This document shows positions 41,836-49,928 of a stretch of DNA of 64,000 nt, in pieces. The notes under the pieces are model-generated. The model was not told where the DNA came from and made no database searches. It saw only the letters and a program-made list of their open reading frames with translations. The stretch lies in the NCBI GenBank assembly GCA_937998355.1, contig CALLDI010000011.1, positions 177,542 to 241,541 on the forward strand. The letters run 5' to 3'. The DNA is from an uncultured Eggerthella sp. (GTDB lineage Bacteria > Actinomycetota > Coriobacteriia > Coriobacteriales > Eggerthellaceae). Every line of letters begins with the position of its first letter. Position 1 is the first letter of the stretch. Both the position numbers and the translations under genes were made by a program.

Positions 41836-42357
41836 ATGACATTCGGAGAAAAGCTCAAAGCGCTGCGCGAAGAACACGGCATGACGCAGGATGATCTTGC
41901 GGCGAAGCTCTACGTGAGCCGCACGGCCATCTCAAAATGGGAGACGAATCGCAGCTACCCGAGCATCGATAGCCTGAAAGCGATCCAGCAAGAATTCGGC
42001 GCGAGCATCGATGATCTGATCAGCGATGAGGACGTGCAGGCGAGCTTGGCTGCACGTCAACGCGAGTCGCGCAAGTATTACTGGCTCGCGATCGGTAGCT
42101 TCGCGTTCGCGGTCGTATTCTGCATCATCAGCCTGGTGGTCTACAACGCAGGCGCCATCGCGTGGGTGGTCCCGCTGCGCGTGGTGGCTGCCATCGGCGT
42201 GGTGGGTTATCTTGTGTTCGCGTTCATCTCGAAGGCGAAGTACCAACCGAAGCCCGCGCGTCGTGTGTCGTGGCAGCGCTATTGGGGTTCGCGTATCGTG
42301 GTGCTTCTGGTGGTGGTGTTCGCCATCACGATGTTCATCATGCAGATGAGCGAATGA
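41836..42357 (+). CDS. membrane-anchored XRE-family regulator
   Basis: 173 aa. The N-terminal helix-turn-helix (MTQDDLAAKLYVSRTAISKWE, residues 16-36) is followed by an acidic linker, then three hydrophobic segments (about 82-104, 112-128, 155-170). The first half is a typical XRE/Cro repressor; the rest places it at the membrane, where it may sense envelope state. AAGGAG precedes the start. A paralogue of the same layout follows 141 bases later. Confidence 0.88.
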   Translation: MTFGEKLKALREEHGMTQDDLAAKLYVSRTAISKWETNRSYPSIDSLKAIQQEFGASIDDLISDEDVQASLAARQRESRKYYWLAIGSFAFAVVFCIISLVVYNAGAIAWVVPLRVVAAIGVVGYLVFAFISKAKYQPKPARRVSWQRYWGSRIVVLLVVVFAITMFIMQMSE

Positions 42358-42498
42358 GTTGCTCGATATAACACCAGTTCACAGGCTTGATAAAGACTTT
42401 TGACAACCGAAATCCGCCCGATCGAGCGCCTTGTCAAAGCCATTTGGTGGTAGGTTAGTTCGCGTCTTGGCAATCTCTTTCACGAAAGGACGCAGAGC

Positions 42499-43107
42499 AT
42501 GGAGCTCAAGGATCAGCTGAAAGCTCATCGGAGTCGATTGGGGATATCTCAAGAGGAATTGGCAGAGCGCATCTACGTATCGCGCCAGACCATTTCGAAT
42601 TGGGAGACCGATCGCACCTACCCTGATGTGCAAAGCCTGCTCCTTCTGAGCGATGTGTTCGACACGTCCATAGACGAACTCGTGAAAGGAGACGTGAAGA
42701 CGATGGAGAACAAGATCGAGAAGGAATGGAAGAAGATGAGCCGTCTGACGATCGTGGCATGGGGGCTCGTGATAGCGGGGGTCGGCTGTTTCGCATTGGG
42801 GCTCAAGCTGCCCACGGCGCAGTCGTCGATCTTCCCTGAGTTCACCGAAGGAGGGCTGCTCGGTCTAGTGGCTTTCGTGCTGTTGTGGTTGTTCGGGATG
42901 CAGCTCTTGAGCTTGGTCGAGCATATGAAGAAAGCGAACGATCTCGTGACCTATCGTGACATCGTGGCGTTTTCCAAGGGGGAAGAACCAGTGCGCGACG
43001 AAAGCGCCTTCAGTCGTCGCAAGCCGCTGCTGTCCAAGGCGCTCATGTTCGTAGGGGCAGCATTGGTGGGTGCGGTGATCGGCGTTCTGATCGCGCATCT
43101 TCTCTAG
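42499..43107 (+). CDS. membrane-anchored XRE-family regulator (paralogue)
   Basis: 202 aa. The helix-turn-helix ISQEELAERIYVSRQTISNWE is closely similar to that of the preceding gene, and YPDVQSLLLLSDVFDTSIDEL continues the family pattern. Membrane segments lie at about 82-100, 112-133 and 180-200, with a charged cytoplasmic loop between the second and third. ACGAAAGGACG lies upstream. It seems to be a separate gene pair arisen by duplication, with a diverged membrane part. Confidence 0.88.
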   Translation: MELKDQLKAHRSRLGISQEELAERIYVSRQTISNWETDRTYPDVQSLLLLSDVFDTSIDELVKGDVKTMENKIEKEWKKMSRLTIVAWGLVIAGVGCFALGLKLPTAQSSIFPEFTEGGLLGLVAFVLLWLFGMQLLSLVEHMKKANDLVTYRDIVAFSKGEEPVRDESAFSRRKPLLSKALMFVGAALVGAVIGVLIAHLL

Positions 43108-43290
43108 GCTCTCTGGCTGTTCGCTCACTCGCGCGTGGTTTGAACGACTCCTCCATCCGCACGTCCTGTTCACGGCGCGATGTCATCTTCATGTGCGTGT
43201 CATTCTTTGCTCGTCTTTTGGCCATCGCTGCTCTATCGTGAAGAGACGAGTCGCTCAGGCGCTCGTTGGGGGATCGAGAAAAGAGGAGTT

Positions 43291-44121
43291 ATGGCACTCG
43301 AGGAAAAGCAGCATGCGACCGCAGCAGGGAAGATCGTTTATTGGGCGCCGAAGTCGCCTGACCCGAGCAAGCCCTGGCTCGTCTTCCTGCCAGGATTGAC
43401 GGCGGACCATAGGCTCTTCGATAAGCAGGTCGAATACTTCGAGGACAAGGCGAATGTGCTCGTGTGGGATGCACCGAACCATGGGGCGTCGAGGCCGTTT
43501 TCGCTCAGCTGGTCGTTGGATGACAAGGCGCGCTGGCTCAAGGAGATCTTCGATGCTGAAGGCGCTGAGCGCCCGATCCTGATCGGTCAATCCATGGGAG
43601 GATACGTCTCGCAGGCGTTCATCGATCTATTTCCCGGCATTGCAGCAGGCTTCATCTCGATCGATTCGTGCCCGCTTCAGAGGCACTATTATTCTGGCTG
43701 GGAGCTAGCCGCGCTCAAGCATACGAAGCTGATGTATCTTTCCATTCCCTGGAAAGCGCTCGTGAAGATCGGATCGGATGGGGTCGCGACCAGCACGTAC
43801 GGGCGTTGGATCATGCATCAGATGATGCTCGACTACGAAAAGCGCGAATATTGTGAGCTTGCGGCCCACGGGTTCGCGGCACTCGCCGATGCGGTGGAGG
43901 CCGATCGCCCCTATGCGCTCGATCTGCCATGGGCGATCGTCTGCGGCACCGAGGACGCTGCAGGTTCTGCTAAGCGGTATGACCGCGCGTGGGAGGAGCA
44001 TACGGGCAACAAGATCCACTGGATCGAGGGTGCGGGCCATAATTCCAACTGCGATGCACCTGATGAAGTGAACGCGGTCATCGAGGAATTCGTCGGTCAG
44101 GTCGCACTAGGTGGCCTTTAG
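43291..44121 (+). CDS. alpha/beta hydrolase
   Basis: 276 aa. The nucleophile elbow is GQSMGGY, with Ser in the canonical GxSxG; the oxyanion region is FLPGLTADH; the acid lies in VCGTEDAAG and the catalytic His in EGAGHNSN. The fold family covers esterases, lipases and C-C hydrolases; substrate unknown. ATG 43291 follows AGAGGAG. Its last 15 bases overlap the end of the convergent ABC-F gene. Confidence 0.9.
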   Translation: MALEEKQHATAAGKIVYWAPKSPDPSKPWLVFLPGLTADHRLFDKQVEYFEDKANVLVWDAPNHGASRPFSLSWSLDDKARWLKEIFDAEGAERPILIGQSMGGYVSQAFIDLFPGIAAGFISIDSCPLQRHYYSGWELAALKHTKLMYLSIPWKALVKIGSDGVATSTYGRWIMHQMMLDYEKREYCELAAHGFAALADAVEADRPYALDLPWAIVCGTEDAAGSAKRYDRAWEEHTGNKIHWIEGAGHNSNCDAPDEVNAVIEEFVGQVALGGL

Positions 44122-45594
44122 CATACAGCGGCCTTCTTGTCGTTCGACGTGCCAATGGGTTCTCGCGACCGTTTCTTGTAGCGCGCGATCGTGCGTTACC
44201 AGCAAGAATGCTCCAGGAAAATCCACTAGCAGTTCCGCCAACGCTTCGATCGACCCGAGGTCAAGGTGGTTGGTCGGCTCGTCCAGAACGAGCAGGTGCG
44301 GATCTTCGATCAGCTGCTCGGCTAGCAAGAGCTTCTTCAATTCTCCGGGGCTGATGTCGGTGCCGTCCGCTAGGCGTTTCGGATCCGAATTCAGGCTGCC
44401 CACCAGCGAGAGGATCTGCCCGCGACGCTGCGAATCGTAGCGCTCAAGACGTTCGAGCGCGGTCTTGCGCAACGCAGCATCGACTTCCTGTGCGATGTAG
44501 GCTACCTTCGTACTCTCGCGAACATGGCCTACGACCTCGCGTATGAGCAGGCTCTTCCCGCATCCATTGTTCCCCGAGATCACGATATGATCACGAGGGC
44601 CGATCCAGAGCTCGGGGATCTCGAGCGAGAATTCTCCTGCGCACAGTTGGCCCTCATCAAGATGCACGAGCGTTTTCGCTGAGGCGGCGGCTCCGTAGTC
44701 TCGAAAGCGTCCATCGTAGCGTTTCGCCAGCTTGTTCTGTGCGAGCGTTTCGCTCGCTTTATCGGCGCGGCGTTGCATGGCGGCAGAGGCGTGTGTCGCA
44801 ATGCCATCCTTGCCCGAAACGACCGCGCGCCCGATGCGCTCGCGCCCGTCACTGTCGTGCTTGTCGAGCGTGCGTTTGCTCCGTCGTGCTTTCGAGCGAT
44901 CTGCTTCGATGCGTCGTCGCGCAGCTTCTGCTTCGAGTCTCTTCTTCTCTCGTTTTGCATCTTCGCGTTGACGCATGAGCGTATCATGCTCGCTTCGTGC
45001 TTGCTCGGAAGCCTTCGTGTAGTTGCCGGGACGCATCACGAACGCGCTACCCTCGAAGATGAGACACTGTCTGGGCAGTTCGTCGAGCAGTTCCTTATCA
45101 TGAGAGATCAAAAGTCCGATCCCGTCGAATCGTGCGAGCGCATCGGCCACCACGCGCTTCGTCGCGGCATCGAGATCGTTCGTCGGCTCGTCCATCACGA
45201 GCACATCAGGCCGTTGCCAGAGCGCACAGGCGATCTGCACGCGTTTTTGCTGCCCGCCCGACAGGCTCGAGTAGCGCCATAGCCAATCCTCTTCGATCTC
45301 TAGCAGCCGTCTGATCTCTTGGGCATCGCGTCCCCAATCCGCAGCGAAGTCGTAGAGCGTGTCGGGCTCATGTGTCGAATCCTGTTCGCAATGGACCGCG
45401 AACAACGTAGGGGAGATCGAGCCCGCATCGGGGGCGATCTGCCTACAGGCGATGCACGCGAGCGTGCTCTTGCCGCAGCCGTTATCGCCCACGATGCCGG
45501 TCCAGCCTTTCGTGAAGGTAACGGTCGTGTTCGCGAGCGCAGCGTTCGCCGCGCCGGGATAGGTGTAGGTGATGTTCGTGAGATTCAATTGCAT
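44107..45594 (-). CDS. ABC-F ATPase (ribosome-protection type)
   Basis: 495 aa with two nucleotide-binding domains and no membrane helices. Domain 1: Walker A GDNGCGKST, signature LSGGQQKR, VLVMDEPTNDLD. Domain 2: Walker A GNNGCGKSL, a divergent signature ISPGELKK, LLVLDEPTNHLD. The 110-residue linker is strongly charged (REDAKREKKRLEAEAARRR) and would form the helical P-site tether that reaches into the ribosome. The size and the structured leader suggest an antibiotic-responsive ABC-F rather than a housekeeping EttA. AAGGAG precedes ATG 45594. It is divergent from the GyrI-like gene. Confidence 0.9.
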   Translation of the reverse strand: MQLNLTNITYTYPGAANAALANTTVTFTKGWTGIVGDNGCGKSTLACIACRQIAPDAGSISPTLFAVHCEQDSTHEPDTLYDFAADWGRDAQEIRRLLEIEEDWLWRYSSLSGGQQKRVQIACALWQRPDVLVMDEPTNDLDAATKRVVADALARFDGIGLLISHDKELLDELPRQCLIFEGSAFVMRPGNYTKASEQARSEHDTLMRQREDAKREKKRLEAEAARRRIEADRSKARRSKRTLDKHDSDGRERIGRAVVSGKDGIATHASAAMQRRADKASETLAQNKLAKRYDGRFRDYGAAASAKTLVHLDEGQLCAGEFSLEIPELWIGPRDHIVISGNNGCGKSLLIREVVGHVRESTKVAYIAQEVDAALRKTALERLERYDSQRRGQILSLVGSLNSDPKRLADGTDISPGELKKLLLAEQLIEDPHLLVLDEPTNHLDLGSIEALAELLVDFPGAFLLVTHDRALQETVARTHWHVERQEGRCMLKAT

Positions 45595-45676
45595 GGCGGT
45601 TCTCCTTAGAACAAGGAGGCCGCGCTCGGCGTGAAGAGCGAAGTGTGCGATATGAAAAGAGAGAAGCGGTACGCGC

Positions 45677-45748
45677 AGCAATGCAGCACCCGAACGCGAC
45701 CTAAAGGGTCGATCGGTCGTTTCGTGGGTGCCCAGAAGGGGCATTGCT
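45677..45748 (-). promoter_or_regulatory. structured 5' leader of the ABC-F gene
   Basis: On the minus-strand transcript a long stem is formed by AGCAATGC/GCATTGCT (45748-45741 with 45684-45677) and GCACCC/GGGTGC (45731-45726 with 45691-45686), enclosing a small hairpin CGACC-CTTTA-GGTCG (45711-45697). It ends about 80 bases before the start codon. Such leaders can control ABC-F genes by attenuation. A TTGGCA -35-like box precedes it on the same strand. The 360 bases between the ABC-F and GyrI-like genes hold nothing else convincing. Confidence 0.6.
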
Positions 45749-45830
45749 ACTTCTTCATGTACCTATCCTTACTCGAGGCGTTGCTTGCCAAAGGCCCCGC
45801 CGGAATATTTCATGTGCATTCTAGCATGCT

Positions 45831-45860
45831 TTGTGATGCAGGGGGAAGTGTTGGGATAAT
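45831..45860 (+). promoter_or_regulatory. candidate promoter of the GyrI-like gene
   Basis: TTGTGA (45831-45836), 18-base spacer, GATAAT (45855-45860), about 95 bases before the start. Confidence 0.5.
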
Positions 45861-45954
45861 GGGGAGAGATTTGAGCCGATGCCGCCCTGTTGGTATCGGG
45901 TATCGTGCATGCTTTCTGACACATTTTCGTCTGCTGATCGGGGAGGATTAGGCC

Positions 45955-46605
45955 ATGGCGTTCGACTATAAGAAGGAATACAAGGAATTCTATGTTCCGC
46001 CCAAGAAGCCCACCATCGTTGAAGTGCCACCCATGAATTACCTCGCTGTGCGTGGAAAAGGGGATCCCAACGCTGAAGATGGCGCGTACAAGGAATCGAT
46101 CGGGCTGCTCTATGCGATCGCGTTCACCATCAAGATGTCGAAGAAGGGCGATCACCAGATCGAGGGGTATTTCGATTACGTCGTGCCACCGCTCGAAGGT
46201 TTTTGGTGGCAAGAGGGTGCCGAAGATGGTGAGGTCAACGAAGGGATCGACTACGCGCACAAGAATGATCTGCATTTCATCTCGTGCATTCGTCTGCCTG
46301 AATTCGTGACGAAGGATGAATTCGATTGGGCGATCGCGGAGGCTACAGCGAAGAAGAAGCAAGATTTTTCTCAGGTCGAATTTCTGCCAATGTCCGAAGG
46401 GCTTTGCGTGCAGTGCTTACATATCGGGCCCTACGACGATGAGCCCGCTACGGTCGAGCGCATGCATGAATTCATGACTGAACAAGGCTACGAACTGGAC
46501 TTTAGCGACGACCGCCTTCATCACGAGATATATCTCTCCGACCCGCGTCGTTGCGACCCTGCGCGCCTGAAGACGGTCGTTCGCCATCCCATCAAGCCTG
46601 CGTGA
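45955..46605 (+). CDS. GyrI-like small-molecule-binding protein
   Basis: 216 aa. VEVPPMNYLAVRGKGDPN and the C-terminal repeat FLPMSEGLCVQCLHIGPYDDE are hallmarks of the stand-alone GyrI-like/SOUL-type effector domain, related to the drug-binding part of BmrR and Rob. No DNA-binding domain is present. Many such proteins bind or hydrolyse hydrophobic toxins. It is divergent from an ABC-F resistance-type gene, so both may answer to the same compound class. Confidence 0.87.
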   Translation: MAFDYKKEYKEFYVPPKKPTIVEVPPMNYLAVRGKGDPNAEDGAYKESIGLLYAIAFTIKMSKKGDHQIEGYFDYVVPPLEGFWWQEGAEDGEVNEGIDYAHKNDLHFISCIRLPEFVTKDEFDWAIAEATAKKKQDFSQVEFLPMSEGLCVQCLHIGPYDDEPATVERMHEFMTEQGYELDFSDDRLHHEIYLSDPRRCDPARLKTVVRHPIKPA

Positions 46606-46695
46606 TCTGATCAACTCATACTCTGCGCCGCGCATTTCGCGCTATTCATGACCTCGGTTAGTATTTCGCGGTGCGTTCTGCGTGCCGGGCGCACA

Positions 46696-47232
46696 CTATT
46701 GGAGCTTCTTCTTGCGCATCCGCCAGTCGGGCATGACGCGGTCCATTAACGCATGGAAGCCAGGCCCGTGATTCGGCTCGAGGAAATGACACAGCTCGTG
46801 CACGACGACGTACTCGAGACATTCGGGGGGATAGAGCGCGAGGCGGATGTTGAAGCAGATGCGTCCCGTTTCAGGTTGGCAGCTGCCCCAGCGGCTCTTC
46901 ATATTGCGGTAGTCGATCTTGGTGGGATGCACGTCGAGGATCTTCGCCCATTGCTCGACCAATGGCGGTACGCATGCTTTCACGACCTTGCGCCACGCAT
47001 CGATCTCTTCTTTGCTCGCTGATGCAGCGCGTGCGGAAGGGGAGGCGGCGATGCGTGCTCGCTGTTCGCGAATCCAACCGATGCGTGGTGCGACGAACCC
47101 GCGCAATTCAGCGTCGCTCACGTGAAAGGGCGCCGAGATGCAGACTTCGCCGTTTGGCGACTTCACTTTCAAACGCACGGTCTTCATGCGCTTGCGCGTG
47201 ACCGCGATCGCGATCCCGTCTATGTAGAGCAT
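46696..47232 (-). CDS. YgjP-like (DUF45) zinc metallopeptidase
   Basis: 178 aa. The zinc site is VVVHELCHFLEPNHGPGFHALM, with HExxH and a third His. The N-terminus (LYIDGIAIAVTRKRMKTVRLKV) and MKSRWGSCQPETGRICFN are typical of the family, which is widespread but poorly characterised. ATG 47232 is favoured over ATG 47244 because AAGGA lies four bases before it. No signal peptide, so cytoplasmic. Confidence 0.86.
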   Translation of the reverse strand: MLYIDGIAIAVTRKRMKTVRLKVKSPNGEVCISAPFHVSDAELRGFVAPRIGWIREQRARIAASPSARAASASKEEIDAWRKVVKACVPPLVEQWAKILDVHPTKIDYRNMKSRWGSCQPETGRICFNIRLALYPPECLEYVVVHELCHFLEPNHGPGFHALMDRVMPDWRMRKKKLQ

Positions 47233-47316
47233 TGATTCCTTCATCACGGCAATTTTGCAGTACGAACGCTCTTTTTTGCAAGATATTTTCGTTTGTAGCG
47301 CAGGATGCGCCAGCTG

Positions 47317-47871
47317 TTATTGCTGCGGGATGTCCTTGTTGGAGACGAGCAGCAAGATGCCTGAAACGAGGTTCAGGAAGATGAGCGTGCAGACGCCGTA
47401 GGCGACCGTGTTCGCGCGCTTGCCCTTGTAGACGTTCCAGCTCATGACGGTCATCGGGACCATCCATGCGAGCGGGAAGATGAGCCAGCAATAGCCGATG
47501 CACGAGATGATGTTCAAAATGAACGCGATCAGGCGCAGCGTGCGATCTTGGCTGGTCATAGGGTAGATCTGCTCGGGGTCGAAGACCTGATATTGCATGT
47601 TGGACGTGATCGGGGTAGCACCCATGGGTTGAGCGTAGCCCGTCGTGGCTTGTGCGTTCTGTGTGTAATTAGCGTTCGCCTGCGTTGTTTGATCGACAGG
47701 TGCCCCCTGGGCTGCCTGAGCGCCAGCGGCCGTTGCTTGCGCAGCCTGCTCGTTCGCGGCAGCCTGAGTGGGAACGGCTGTGTAGTCGTTCGTCCATTGG
47801 GTTCCATCCCAGTAGCGCAAACGCGTCGTATCGCCTTCGGGGTCAGGATACCAACCTGCTACTGCTGCCAT
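47317..47871 (-). CDS. DUF2510 membrane protein
   Basis: 184 aa. AGWYPDPEGDTTRLRYWDGTQWT at the N-terminus is a complete DUF2510 motif, common in actinobacterial membrane proteins. A Gln/Ala/Thr-rich low-complexity region (about 35-100) leads to a Tyr-rich stretch and then two to three membrane helices (about 110-175). Function unknown. The start is placed at ATG 47871, which begins just before the DUF2510 motif and follows GAAGGA; the reading frame is open 15 codons further. Confidence 0.82.
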   Translation of the reverse strand: MAAVAGWYPDPEGDTTRLRYWDGTQWTNDYTAVPTQAAANEQAAQATAAGAQAAQGAPVDQTTQANANYTQNAQATTGYAQPMGATPITSNMQYQVFDPEQIYPMTSQDRTLRLIAFILNIISCIGYCWLIFPLAWMVPMTVMSWNVYKGKRANTVAYGVCTLIFLNLVSGILLLVSNKDIPQQ

Positions 47872-48051
47872 CGTGCACCAATCCTTCTCATCGTTCGGGG
47901 GTAGGAGGTCGAGCACGCATCCTGCGAACCCTCGACCGCTTTACACTATAGGATACCGTATCCTTACCGTAAAATGAAAAGCGTACGAATCGGTTGAAGG
48001 GATGTAAAAATCGCCTTTCAACGGGGGTTTATGAAATGAGGCACTTCGATC

Positions 48052-49251
48052 GTGAAGATCAATCTTGAAAACTTGGATCAGCTGTGCACGTTCGTGGATG
48101 AAAGTCGCATCGCACGGATCGACTACAAGGATCCCGACCTGCACCCTTCGGTGTCGGTGGTCGTGCCGATCTTCGGGGCGGAACGCACGCTCGATGAAGC
48201 GCTCGCGAGCATCGAGGTCCAGACTTTGCCCGATCTTGAGATCGTGTGCGTGAACGATGCTTCGACGGATGGCTCTGCTGACATCATCGCCGCGCACGCT
48301 GCGCAAGATAGCCGCTACGTCGTGCTCGATCATGCACGCAATTGCGGATATGGTGCCTCGATGAACGACGGCATCGCGGCAGCTCGTGGCACGTGGATCG
48401 CCATCCTCGAGCCCGACGACTACGTCTTGCCCGATATGTACGAACGAATGCTCGCTGCGCCTTCGGCCTTCGATGTGCCCGCCAGTGAAGTGGACATCAT
48501 CAAGACACCCTACATCCGCGAACTGCGTGAGAACGGTGTGCAACGCGGAGATGCGCCGAAGGAGCTTCTGAACTGCAGATATCGCGGGCTCGTCAAGCCA
48601 GCAAGGCAGCCGTTCGATCTGTCCGACCCTGGCGCACAACATCTTCTGCGTCATCATCCTTCCATCTGGTCGGCGCTCTATCGCCGCTCCTTCCTCGCAC
48701 AGGATCGGATCCGATTCCATGAATATCCTGGCAGCGGTTGGGCGGATAACGAGTTCTTCTACGACACGCTCCTGCGCGCGCACTCTGTCGTCTACCTCGA
48801 CGAACCGTTCTACGTCTATCGCGAGGAGACCGAAGATGAATTCACGTCCTTCGCGAAGGATCGCAAGCTGCTGCGTTTCGAACGCTGGCAAGGCATGGCC
48901 GACATCATGGATAGGCTCGACATCGATGCCGAATCGGTTCGGTCGGCTCATATCGCGAAAGGGTTCACCTATCTGGGCGAACAGATCGCAACCTGGGGTG
49001 AGGATGATGCGGAGGTACGCGCGGCTGCGAAGGCGATGTTCGCGCGCATGGATCCCGACCTCGTGGCGCACGAGGCGCTCATTCCGCCGCATCTGAAAGC
49101 GCTCTACTTCAGCGAGCGCGGGATCGAGCGTTCGGGCGCTGCGGATAAGGCGCGCTATTATCGGGCGCTCGCGAAAGAGTTCGTCCATACGCTGCGTAGC
49201 AATGGTGTTTCTTACGCTTTCGACCAGGTCAAGAACGTGCTCGGCCGCTAG
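48052..49251 (+). CDS. family 2 glycosyltransferase
   Basis: 399 aa. The GT-A core starts SVSVVVPIFGAERTLDEAL, continues EIVCVNDASTDGS with the nucleotide-sugar-binding Asp, and ILEPDDYVLPDMY supplies the metal-binding DxD-like motif. The C-terminal 200 residues are helical without membrane segments. It likely adds a sugar to a surface glycan. The start is GTG 48052, with GAGG about ten bases upstream. The PAP2 phosphatase gene follows 33 bases after its stop. Confidence 0.9.
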   Translation: MKINLENLDQLCTFVDESRIARIDYKDPDLHPSVSVVVPIFGAERTLDEALASIEVQTLPDLEIVCVNDASTDGSADIIAAHAAQDSRYVVLDHARNCGYGASMNDGIAAARGTWIAILEPDDYVLPDMYERMLAAPSAFDVPASEVDIIKTPYIRELRENGVQRGDAPKELLNCRYRGLVKPARQPFDLSDPGAQHLLRHHPSIWSALYRRSFLAQDRIRFHEYPGSGWADNEFFYDTLLRAHSVVYLDEPFYVYREETEDEFTSFAKDRKLLRFERWQGMADIMDRLDIDAESVRSAHIAKGFTYLGEQIATWGEDDAEVRAAAKAMFARMDPDLVAHEALIPPHLKALYFSERGIERSGAADKARYYRALAKEFVHTLRSNGVSYAFDQVKNVLGR

Positions 49252-49284
49252 GGCGCGCTCGAGGACGAAAGGCAGAGTGAACGC

Positions 49285-49824
49285 GTGAGCCAGCAGCACC
49301 GTTTCGGGGGAAACGACCAACACTACGAACAGCGCTATGAAGCGATGACGCGCGTATTTCGCGAGAATCCCGATGCAGCGCTGTGGCTTACGTGGGCGAA
49401 CAAGGCGCTCACGATCATCGGTTACGTCGCTTATCCGTTACTGCTCGTGTTCGTGGCGATCGCGGGTGCGTGGGTCGACCTCGCGAAGTTCATCGTGGTG
49501 CCCGCGATCGGGTTCGCGGTGCTGAGCGTCTTTCGCAAGCTTTATAATGCACCACGCCCGTATGAGGTGTTCGCGATCGAGCCGCTCATCCAGAAGGATA
49601 CGATCGGCAAGTCCTTCCCAAGCCGCCATACCTTCTCGATGATGATGATCGCCTGTTCGTGGCTCGCATGGAATCTGCTGGTGGGTATCGTGCTGGTGGT
49701 CTGCGCGTGCGCGATGGCTTGCATCCGTGTGATCGGGGGAGTGCATCTTCCGCGTGACGTTGCGGCGGGTGCGGCGTTCGCGGTGCTGTGCGCGCTCGTG
49801 GGCTACGTGCTCATTCCCTGGTAA
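49285..49824 (+). CDS. PAP2 membrane phosphatase
   Basis: 179 aa with about five membrane helices. The phosphatase signature is complete: RKLYNAPRPYE, SFPSRHTFS and RVIGGVHLPRD. Enzymes of this type dephosphorylate lipid phosphates such as undecaprenyl pyrophosphate or phosphatidate at the outer membrane face. Together with the glycosyltransferase upstream this suggests lipid-linked glycan assembly. The start is GTG 49285. Confidence 0.9.
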   Translation: MSQQHRFGGNDQHYEQRYEAMTRVFRENPDAALWLTWANKALTIIGYVAYPLLLVFVAIAGAWVDLAKFIVVPAIGFAVLSVFRKLYNAPRPYEVFAIEPLIQKDTIGKSFPSRHTFSMMMIACSWLAWNLLVGIVLVVCACAMACIRVIGGVHLPRDVAAGAAFAVLCALVGYVLIPW

Positions 49825-49839
49825 AAAAAGCAAAAATCA

Positions 49840-49865
49840 CCCCTTTTGGCAAGGGGCATTCTTTT
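49840..49865 (+). terminator. intrinsic terminator after the PAP2 gene
   Basis: CCCCTT (49840-49845) and AAGGGG (49851-49856) pair around TTGGC and are followed by CATTCTTTT. The TATAAT of the sigma factor promoter begins two bases later. Confidence 0.75.
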
Positions 49866-49866
49866 A

Positions 49867-49872
49867 TATAAT
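49867..49872 (+). promoter_or_regulatory. -10 element of the sigma factor gene
   Basis: TATAAT, about 57 bases before the start of the sigma factor gene. The best -35 at 17 bases (TTTTGG, 49844-49849) lies inside the terminator hairpin of the upstream gene, so the two elements are interleaved. Confidence 0.6.
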
Positions 49873-49928
49873 AGTTCGATGCGCTATAAGCACGAAGTTT
49901 GGTTCAACGGTAAACGAGAGGATCAAGT

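Noticed and set aside
45631..45951. Plus-strand frame of 106 codons between ABC-F and the GyrI-like gene
   Set aside because: It crosses the structured ABC-F leader and the GyrI-like promoter, has no ribosome site and no domain.
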